Shown here one piece after another: positions 1-5,834 of a stretch of 19,203 bases of DNA. How positions within the stretch are numbered: the stretch's first letter is position 1; the number at the start of each line of letters is the position of its first letter. The notes below the pieces were generated by a model. It was not told the DNA's origin. It did no database searches and saw only the letters and a program-made list of their open reading frames with translations. A program made the translations under genes and the position numbers. Source of the DNA: Sphaerochaeta sp. (GTDB taxonomy: Bacteria > Spirochaetota > Spirochaetia > Sphaerochaetales > Sphaerochaetaceae). The stretch is from NCBI GenBank assembly GCA_023228445.1, contig JALOBD010000022.1, positions 1-19,203 on the forward strand, in the 5' to 3' direction.

Positions 1-47
1 TCCTGCATTTTGGTCATCTTTTCATCCATTTCTTGTTCTTCAGTCAC
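1..47 (-). CDS. rpsA: N-terminal fragment of the gene after cmk, probably ribosomal protein S1 (partial)
   Basis: Reading leftwards from 47, an open frame starts with GTG and encodes a short acidic, Met-rich N-terminus (MTEEQEMDEKMTKMQ) before the window ends. An AGGAG ribosome binding site lies about 7 nt upstream (complement of 54-58), which favours the GTG over the ATG at 29-27. The start is 26 bp after the cmk stop codon, so the two are probably cotranscribed. No domain is visible. The rpsA call rests only on the very common cmk-rpsA order in bacteria, and in some treponemes I recall the two being fused. S1 would bind mRNA on the 30S subunit. The existence of a gene here is fairly safe; its identity is inferred. 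Confidence 0.45.
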   Translation of the reverse strand, partial: MTEEQEMDEKMTKMQ

Positions 48-73
48 TTGATTTCTCCTGATCCTTAATTTAC

Positions 74-724
74 CTATTTAGAATCGCTTTTACGCGCAAA
101 AATAGCAGATAACACTTTCTCACAAACTTGTTCCATAGTCAAGTGCGAGGTGTCGACGTAGAGGGCGTCTTCGGCGACCTTCAACGCCCCGACAGGCTTG
201 TTTCGATCGATCTCATCACGGGCGATGATTTGGGCGAGAACCTCATCAAAAGTGAGTCCGTCCGGGTGCTGGAGGAAGCGCCGTTGTGCCCGTACCTCAG
301 CCTCTGCGTCAAAGAAAATCTTCAGCTCAGCATGGGGGAACACGACCGTGGTGATGTCCCTTCCTTCGACGATGACATCGCTCTTTTCAGCGATCCGGAC
401 CAGCTGTTCATTGACGTAGGAGCGCAGCGGCACATACGCACTGATCGCCGCCACATGGCGGTCCACCATCGCGGTGTGGAGCTTGTCCTCGATATCGATC
501 CCGTCGAGGAAGAGGTGGCCGTCCTTGATCTGGACAACCGTCTCTTTGGCGCGTTTGAGCAACCCCCCAAGGTCCTCTGCCGCTCCCCCTTCACAGAGGT
601 GGAGGTAGGTGTAGGCACGGTAGAAGGAACCGCTGTTGAGGTAGGAGAAGCCACTCCTCTCTGCCACCATCTTGGCGATCGAGCTCTTGCCGACGCCCGC
701 CGGCCCATCGATTGCAACTACCAT
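74..724 (-). CDS. cmk: Cytidylate kinase (CMP/dCMP kinase)
   Basis: This 216-residue cytoplasmic enzyme would transfer phosphate from ATP to CMP or dCMP in pyrimidine salvage and after RNA turnover. The P-loop GPAGVGKSS is at residues 7-15. The CMP-site segment YLNSGSFYRA is at 28-37, the VEGRDITTVVFP segment follows mid-protein, and a DRNKP...DTS region lies near the C-terminus. Length is normal for the family. The start ATG has a GGAGAGAGGGAAG purine-rich site directly upstream. It overlaps the end of rluB: the rluB TAG lies just inside the cmk start (ATGGTAG), so translation is probably coupled. Oddities: Asn30 replaces the Asp of the usual L-D-S/T-G-A-x-Y-R motif, and GRDITT replaces GRDxGT. 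These changes look conservative and the gene appears intact. Confidence 0.93.
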   Translation of the reverse strand: MVVAIDGPAGVGKSSIAKMVAERSGFSYLNSGSFYRAYTYLHLCEGGAAEDLGGLLKRAKETVVQIKDGHLFLDGIDIEDKLHTAMVDRHVAAISAYVPLRSYVNEQLVRIAEKSDVIVEGRDITTVVFPHAELKIFFDAEAEVRAQRRFLQHPDGLTFDEVLAQIIARDEIDRNKPVGALKVAEDALYVDTSHLTMEQVCEKVLSAIFARKSDSK

Positions 725-1470
725 CTTCCCTCTCTCCTCCGCCTCAACGGCTCATTCTCACCGCGTAGCAGCGCCCGGATCTCCTCACGGGTGATCGTCC
801 TCCAATGTCCCACCTTCAGGTTGTCCAACTCGATGCACCCCACCCGCAGGCGGATCAGCTCCTTGATGTCATAGCCGAACGCCTCGAAGATCCGGCGGAT
901 CTCCCGGTTCTTCCCTTCGGTGAGGATGATGCGCGTCCACTGGCGCGAGAAGAGCTCAAAGCGCTTGATGGTGTACACCTCCCCATCGATGGAGAGACCC
1001 CTCAGGGCCTCCTCCATGTCCCGTCGCTCAACGGGGCGGGAGGTACGGACCATGTACTCCTTCTCGATCTGGGTCGATGGGTGGGTGATCTTCTGTGCGG
1101 TCTTGCCGTCGTTGGTGTAGATGACCAACCCCTCGCTGTCCCGGTCGAGCCGACCGACGTGGAAGAGCAAGTCGCGGGCCGGCGTGTCGATGAGGTCACG
1201 GGCGTAGAGCTTCTCGTTGGGGTCCCAGTTGGTGCACAGGTAGCCGCGCGGCTTGTAGAGCGCATAGTAAAATGCCCTCTCAACCGGTTCGACGACCACA
1301 TCATCGACCATCACCACATCATCGGACTCCACTTTCGTGGCCAAATCGGTGGAGCGGACCATATTCACCTTCACCCGACCGCTTTGGATCAGGCCCTCAC
1401 AGGAGCGGCGCGATCCGCAGCCACTCTTTGCCAAATATGAATTCAATCGGATCGGATACTCTATGTTCAT
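718..1470 (-). CDS. rluB: RsuA/RluB-family 23S rRNA pseudouridine synthase
   Basis: The product (250 aa) isomerises a uridine in rRNA to pseudouridine. An S4 RNA-binding domain covers roughly residues 6-60. The catalytic domain follows, with the family signature GRLDRDSEGL, whose Asp109 is the expected nucleophile. KPRGYLCT at 73-80 and the GKNREIRR motif further on are also typical of RsuA/RluB/RluE/RluF. The family is certain from these motifs. RluB (U2605 of 23S rRNA, E. coli numbering) is the usual member beside scpA/scpB, but RluE or RluF specificity cannot be excluded from sequence alone. The ATG overlaps the scpB stop as ATGA (4 nt). The basic C-terminus (LRRRREGRW) may aid RNA binding. 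Confidence 0.9.
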   Translation of the reverse strand: MNIEYPIRLNSYLAKSGCGSRRSCEGLIQSGRVKVNMVRSTDLATKVESDDVVMVDDVVVEPVERAFYYALYKPRGYLCTNWDPNEKLYARDLIDTPARDLLFHVGRLDRDSEGLVIYTNDGKTAQKITHPSTQIEKEYMVRTSRPVERRDMEEALRGLSIDGEVYTIKRFELFSRQWTRIILTEGKNREIRRIFEAFGYDIKELIRLRVGCIELDNLKVGHWRTITREEIRALLRGENEPLRRRREGRW

Positions 1471-2072
1471 CTCTCTTCCTTCTCGGCCTCTCGGCCTCTT
1501 TCACGCGGTTCTTTCTCGAATCGCTCCCGGTCGATGTCACTGAGTTTGGGCAGCGCAGCGATCGACTCGAGGTTGAACTCGTAGAGGAACTTGCGTGACG
1601 TGCCGTAGAGGATGGGGTGGCCGATGACATCCTTGCGGCCAACCACCTTGATGTACTCCCGCTCGCGCAGCAGGCGGATGATGGAGTCGCTGCCCACCCC
1701 CCGGATGTTGTCGATCTCCCGTCGTGTGATGGGTTGGCTGTAGGCGACGATGGAGAGTGTCTCCAGTGCAGCGCGCGAGAGGCGGCGGTCCACCCGCCTG
1801 CCATACACTGAACGCAGCTGTTCGTTGAGATCGGCGGAGGGCAAAAAGTGAAACGAACCGTGGCTGTCCATCAAGTCCAGGCCGTGCATGTGCATGCCGT
1901 AGTGCTCCTTGATCTCGTTGAGAGCCGCCGTGACCTGCTCCTCACCAAGGTTCGTCATCTTGGCCAGCTTATCGAGGCTCACCGGTTCATTCTCCAAAAA
2001 GAGGATCACCTCAACCAAGCGCGCCTCGGCGCTGAGCACGGGTGCCTGCTGTTGTCCACTCTTGGGTGCCAC
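1467..2072 (-). CDS. scpB: Segregation and condensation protein B
   Basis: ScpB (201 aa) dimerises and binds ScpA, and with SMC forms the bacterial condensin that compacts and segregates the chromosome. Two winged-helix domains can be traced. The first starts around VEVILFLENEPVS. The second carries the well conserved stretch LSRAALETLSIVAYSQPITR, then EIDNIRGV, LLREREYI and a GRxxxxGHPxLYGTS segment. A charged tail rich in Glu and Arg ends the protein. The start is GTG, sharing one base with the scpA stop (TAGTG), so ScpA and ScpB are almost certainly made by coupled translation in matched amounts. No smc gene is in the window. Confidence 0.95.
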   Translation of the reverse strand: MAPKSGQQQAPVLSAEARLVEVILFLENEPVSLDKLAKMTNLGEEQVTAALNEIKEHYGMHMHGLDLMDSHGSFHFLPSADLNEQLRSVYGRRVDRRLSRAALETLSIVAYSQPITRREIDNIRGVGSDSIIRLLREREYIKVVGRKDVIGHPILYGTSRKFLYEFNLESIAALPKLSDIDRERFEKEPRERGREAEKEER

Positions 2073-2995
2073 TACTCCTCCTCCCTCTCCATGTCCATGT
2101 CGATCACCTCCTCCTCCTCGAGGTACTCGTACTCCTGCTCATACAGGTCCTCGGCAAGGAAGGACTCCTCCTCTTCGGCGCTGATGGGCTCGGTGGTGGG
2201 CAGGTACTCCTCGTCCTCATCCTCCCACACATCGTCATAGTTCTCCTGCCAGGCTCCGTCTCGTTTCCTGATGAGGATCGCTCCGAAGCTCTCTGTCTGG
2301 GTGAGGATGATCATGCCCAGCTTTGTGGCATCGAGGATCGCCATGAAGGCACAGACGATGTGGGCGATACTCTCCAAATCGACGATCAGCTGTTCGAGGG
2401 TGATGTAATCAAGTGTTTCAAAGAACTCGCTCATCAGCGTGATCTTTTCGTTGACCGTCACCTCCTCGTAGACGTTGAAGACCTTGGAGGGAGAGATCCG
2501 GGTGATGAGGCGGGTGAAGGTAGAGAGCAGGTCGGGAAGCCCGACTTCCCCGAAGAGCTCCTCATCGCCGAAGGGAAGGCGGAAGGCCGAGCTCCTACGG
2601 CTGATGTAGAGCTCCCCTCCGGTGTTGGTGCCGGTGAGCAGCTCGGTATACTTGCGGAACTTCTGATAATCGAGCAGTCGTTCGACCAGCTCCTGGCGTG
2701 GATCTTGGTACTCCTCGTCAAAGTCGAGGTCGACGGGCAAGAGCATCCGGCTCTTGATGTAAATCAGGTCGGCGGCCATCTTGTAGAACTGTGTAAGGTC
2801 CCCGAGCTCGACCTCAGAAGCCCCGGCCAGGTAGGTGAGGAATTGGTCGGTGATATCACCGATGGGGATGTCATAGATGTTGAGCTCGCTCTTCTGGATC
2901 AAGAAGAGCAAAAGATCCAATGGACCCTCGAAGATCGGGGTATGAAACGTCTTGCCATCAGCGCTCTTTGGCGAGATGCTCTCTCTTATCTGCAC
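2072..2995 (-). CDS. scpA: Segregation and condensation protein A, with acidic tail
   Basis: ScpA is the kleisin subunit that bridges SMC heads and binds ScpB. The N-terminal SMC-neck binding region includes FEGPLDLLLFLIQ, then a stretch typical of the family (IYDIPIGDITDQFL). The C-terminal winged helix is recognisable around IAHIVCAFMAILD and FGAILIRK. At 307 aa it is about 50 residues longer than most ScpA proteins, because residues 248-307 form a tail in which 29 of 60 residues are Asp or Glu. The start is GTG; an in-frame TAG lies four codons upstream, so only this GTG or a CTG is available. The ribosome binding site is weak. A sigma-70-like promoter lies directly upstream. scpB follows with a 1-nt overlap. 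Confidence 0.93.
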   Translation of the reverse strand: MQIRESISPKSADGKTFHTPIFEGPLDLLLFLIQKSELNIYDIPIGDITDQFLTYLAGASEVELGDLTQFYKMAADLIYIKSRMLLPVDLDFDEEYQDPRQELVERLLDYQKFRKYTELLTGTNTGGELYISRRSSAFRLPFGDEELFGEVGLPDLLSTFTRLITRISPSKVFNVYEEVTVNEKITLMSEFFETLDYITLEQLIVDLESIAHIVCAFMAILDATKLGMIILTQTESFGAILIRKRDGAWQENYDDVWEDEDEEYLPTTEPISAEEEESFLAEDLYEQEYEYLEEEEVIDMDMEREEE

Positions 2996-3014
2996 TCTCA
3001 GTACCTACACCGGC

Positions 3015-3043
3015 AGTATAGCCAAGAGCGCCCAAGATGGCAA
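3015..3043 (-). promoter_or_regulatory. Candidate sigma-70 promoter for scpA-scpB-rluB-cmk
   Basis: On the minus strand, TTGCCA (complement of 3038-3043) and TATACT (complement of 3015-3020) are separated by exactly 17 nt. Transcription would start near 3008, giving a leader of only about 12 nt before the scpA GTG at 2995. The elements sit just past the recA stop, in the 57-bp gap between the genes, and no terminator is visible there. The promoter would let the scp genes be expressed independently of recA. This is sequence similarity only. Confidence 0.4.
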
Positions 3044-3052
3044 GAAAGGGCG

Positions 3053-4108
<1,056 letters not shown>

Positions 4109-4130
4109 ATGCTCTCCTCTTACGCCTCTT

Positions 4131-4144
4131 AAGGACAAATCCTT
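4131..4144. promoter_or_regulatory. 14-bp palindrome upstream of recA
   Basis: AAGGA and TCCTT form perfect 5-bp arms around a 4-nt spacer in the 51-bp gap between dtd and recA, about 12 nt upstream of the recA ribosome binding site. It could be an operator or a small hairpin in the leader. A dyad this short can arise by chance and it matches no LexA box I know. Confidence 0.25.
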
Positions 4145-4159
4145 GCTAGTTTGCTTCAA

Positions 4160-4597
4160 TCATGCATCAAGGACGAAGGTCACCGGTCCATCGTTGGTGT
4201 ACCGTACGTCCATATGAGCACCAAAAGATCCTGTCGCCACAATCGGGAGAAGACCTCGCAGATGGGCAACGAACAGCTTGTAGAGACGCTCCGCCTCCTC
4301 TGGAGGTGCGGCGTCGTCCCACGAGGGTCGGTTGCCCTTGCGCAGGTTTGCCAAAAGGGTGAATTGGCTGACTGCCAGCACCCCCGCTCCCACATCAGTG
4401 AGGCAACGGTTCATCTTTCCTGCATCATCATGGAAGATCCTCAGCTTCACGATCTTCTCAGCCAGCCACTGCGCCTGATGGTCCCCATCGCCCTTGGCAA
4501 CGCCGAGATAGATGAGCAGGCCTGCATCGATGGCGCCGATGACGGTGCCATCGACCGTCACCGTTGCATCCTTGACCCGCTGGATGACCGCCCTCAC
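4160..4597 (-). CDS. dtd: D-aminoacyl-tRNA deacylase
   Basis: DTD (145 aa, normal length) hydrolyses D-amino acids, and glycine, mischarged on tRNA and so protects translation fidelity. Two hallmark motifs that build the active site across the dimer are present: SQFTLLA in mid-protein and TNDGPVTFVLD at the C-terminus, the latter with the Gly-cisPro element. The RKGNRPSWDDAAPP stretch is also typical. The start is GTG, overlapping the rpe stop as GTGA. An AGGG lies close upstream but is weak, so translational coupling to rpe is likely. The stop is 51 bp before the recA start. Confidence 0.95.
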   Translation of the reverse strand: MRAVIQRVKDATVTVDGTVIGAIDAGLLIYLGVAKGDGDHQAQWLAEKIVKLRIFHDDAGKMNRCLTDVGAGVLAVSQFTLLANLRKGNRPSWDDAAPPEEAERLYKLFVAHLRGLLPIVATGSFGAHMDVRYTNDGPVTFVLDA

Positions 4598-5268
4598 CGC
4601 CCTGCCATCCTGTGCATGTCGCGCACGAACTGCTGTCGGTCGGGGGCATTGAAGAAGGCGCTGCCGCAGACAACCACGTCCGCGCCCCGCCCGGCCACCT
4701 CAGCCACCGTGTTGAGGTTCACCCCCCCATCCACGCTGATCACATAGCGATGGCCGTGCAGCTGCCTCAGTGCTGCAAGCTCTTCGATCTTGCGCAGCGT
4801 CGAGGCGATCAATGATTGGCCGCCGAATCCAGGGTTTACGCTCATCACCAACACCAGGTCCACCATATCAAGGACCTCGATGAGCGATGAGACCGGAGCC
4901 GAGGGAATCAGTGAGAGGCCCGCCTTGGCCCCGTTGTCTGCGATCAAAGCGAGGGTACGGTGGAGGTGCAGGCTCGCCTCGCTGTGGACGGTGATGTAGT
5001 CACACCCCGCCTTGGCGAACTCTGCGATATATCGCTCTGGTTGGTCGATCATCAGGTGCGCATCGAAGGGACGGTTGCTGTGGACACGCAGGTCGGCGAT
5101 GAACTTGGGCCCGAAGCTGATGTTGGGCACGAAGGCACCGTCCATGACATCGAGGTGGACCCAATCGGCACCGCTGGATGCGATGGTCGAGACCTCCTCA
5201 CCGGCACGGCTGAAGTCGGCTGCGAGCATGCTCGGAGCCACGATCAAGGATGGCTGTATCATAGTCAT
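4594..5268 (-). CDS. rpe: Ribulose-phosphate 3-epimerase
   Basis: Rpe interconverts D-ribulose 5-phosphate and D-xylulose 5-phosphate in the non-oxidative pentose phosphate pathway. The 224-residue TIM barrel shows APSMLAADF near the N-terminus, the metal-binding HLDVMDG and DAHLMI segments, the flexible loop VNPGFGGQ, and VDGGV near the C-terminus. It is the first gene of the leftward cluster. Two ATG codons lie at its start (5268-5266 and 5262-5260) and neither has a Shine-Dalgarno sequence. The candidate promoter directly abuts them, so the message may be leaderless and could start at the second ATG, costing two residues that the family does not need. dtd overlaps its 3' end by 4 nt. Confidence 0.96.
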   Translation of the reverse strand: MTMIQPSLIVAPSMLAADFSRAGEEVSTIASSGADWVHLDVMDGAFVPNISFGPKFIADLRVHSNRPFDAHLMIDQPERYIAEFAKAGCDYITVHSEASLHLHRTLALIADNGAKAGLSLIPSAPVSSLIEVLDMVDLVLVMSVNPGFGGQSLIASTLRKIEELAALRQLHGHRYVISVDGGVNLNTVAEVAGRGADVVVCGSAFFNAPDRQQFVRDMHRMAGR

Positions 5269-5297
5269 GTTATATCAGTATATGGGGCGTTTTGCAA
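5269..5297 (-). promoter_or_regulatory. Candidate promoter abutting the rpe start codon
   Basis: On the minus strand TTGCAA (5292-5297) and TATAAC (complement of 5269-5274) are 17 nt apart. The -10 box touches the first rpe ATG at 5268, and the expected start of transcription falls at or next to the second ATG (5262-5260). A second -10-like TATACT (complement of 5277-5282) would start transcription about 2 nt before the first ATG but lacks a good -35. Either would give a leaderless or near-leaderless rpe mRNA, in keeping with the missing Shine-Dalgarno sequence. Confidence 0.45.
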
Positions 5298-5340
5298 CGA
5301 CCTTTCATCAAAAACTACTATATATGTGTTAATGCCTGAT

Positions 5341-5370
5341 GGGCAATACCTCCCGTTGATGGTATTGCCC
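5341..5370. repeat. Perfect 10-bp inverted repeat
   Basis: GGGCAATACC at 5341-5350 and GGTATTGCCC at 5361-5370 are exact reverse complements separated by 10 nt. No T-run follows on either strand, so it is not a standard intrinsic terminator. It lies about 70 bp upstream of rpe and about 320 bp upstream of the greA promoter. It could be an operator, an RNA hairpin or a copy of a small dispersed repeat. It is the only copy I see in the window. Confidence 0.6.
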
Positions 5371-5501
5371 CCATGATAGACTCACCCTGGTTTGTGGGAG
5401 GACGACCTGCCGTACAACGGATGCTTGAAGCCGCGGCGACCCGGGCCATTTCTGCTGGAGGAACCCTGACTTGGATCTATCCTGTCGTTGCCGGGAGACT
5501 C

Positions 5502-5834
5502 ATGCGAAAAATCCTCTTGGCAACGGCATACATCATCTGGACCGGGATTGGGGCCGTCGGTGTGTTTCTTATCTCCATCATCCTCCTCGACGGGCCAGTG
5601 AATGCACCCAGAATCGTCGCACCAATCCTCATTGGCTGTGGCTTCGCCCCGATGAAACTCTTGAGTGCGTGCGCAAAGAGAAGCTCATCAATTGCTCGTT
5701 TTCGATTATTGTGCTATACTACTGCATACGTCAGTTCCGACCAAACCGAGCAGGCTATGTCCCGGTCTGCCCGGTTTCTTTTACGTGTGAGAATCGGCAA
5801 TTTCGGGAGGAAACCATGGGGTTCCAAGAGATAG
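5502..5834 (+). CDS. Possible small membrane protein, hypothetical
   Basis: An open frame starting at ATG 5502 has GGGAG about 4 nt upstream and would encode 110 aa. The first part looks like a real membrane protein: MRKILL, then a hydrophobic helix to about residue 31, then a second apolar stretch around RIVAPILIGCGF. Codons up to about 5690 favour ATC and CTC like the neighbouring genes. The second half is doubtful because the frame crosses the greA promoter, the leader hairpin and the first codons of greA, and its composition changes there. It may be a short real gene, a gene that lost its true 3' end, or chance. The frame is also open back to an ATG at 5373, which lacks a ribosome binding site. 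No family is recognised. Confidence 0.35.
   Translation: MRKILLATAYIIWTGIGAVGVFLISIILLDGPVNAPRIVAPILIGCGFAPMKLLSACAKRSSSIARFRLLCYTTAYVSSDQTEQAMSRSARFLLRVRIGNFGRKPWGSKR
5692..5720 (+). promoter_or_regulatory. Promoter for greA with extended -10
   Basis: TTGCTC at 5692-5697 and TATACT at 5715-5720 are separated by 17 nt, and TGC directly precedes the -10 box, giving an extended -10 element. Transcription would start near 5727, leaving a leader of about 89 nt before the greA ATG. The surrounding sequence is more AT-rich than the coding flanks. This is the best promoter match seen in the window. Confidence 0.6.
5743..5782 (+). terminator. Intrinsic terminator or attenuator in the greA leader
   Basis: The left arm 5743-5753 (AAACCGAGCAG) pairs with 5767-5777 (CTGCCCGGTTT) with a single A-C mismatch. 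Three more inner pairs, two of them G-U, can extend the stem, leaving a loop of about 7 nt. CTTTT follows immediately at 5778-5782. It sits between the candidate promoter and the greA ATG, so it could terminate transcripts from that promoter after about 55 nt, or else end transcription arriving from upstream. Confidence 0.6.

Larger units (their letters stand above)
5269..5815. other. 547-bp region between divergent rpe and greA
   Basis: This is the only stretch over 300 bp without a confident gene. From left to right it contains a minus-strand promoter abutting rpe, a short AT-rich run (about 5303-5333), a perfect 10-bp inverted repeat (5341-5370), a plus-strand ORF with membrane-like segments (5502 onward), a plus-strand promoter (5692-5720), a terminator-like hairpin (5743-5782) and the greA ribosome binding site GGGAGG (5805-5810). 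I see no tRNA, no known riboswitch and no mobile element. Confidence 0.7.

Noticed and set aside
4109..4159. A 17-residue longer RecA starting at TTG 4159
   Set aside because: The ATG at 4108 has AGGAG at 5 nt, and the family does not need the extra residues.
5318..5476. A short minus-strand open frame of about 50 codons upstream of rpe
   Set aside because: No ribosome binding site and no recognisable family; it is antisense to a weak plus-strand frame and spans the inverted repeat.
5471..5815. An in-frame 115-residue N-terminal extension of GreA
   Set aside because: It would cross the promoter and hairpin, its composition is not protein-like, and ATG 5816 has a strong GGGAGG site.
5757..5834. 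A 25-codon basic leader peptide starting in the hairpin loop before greA
   Set aside because: No properly spaced ribosome binding site, and the ATG lies in the loop of a hairpin; it is the tail of the longer ORF from 5502.
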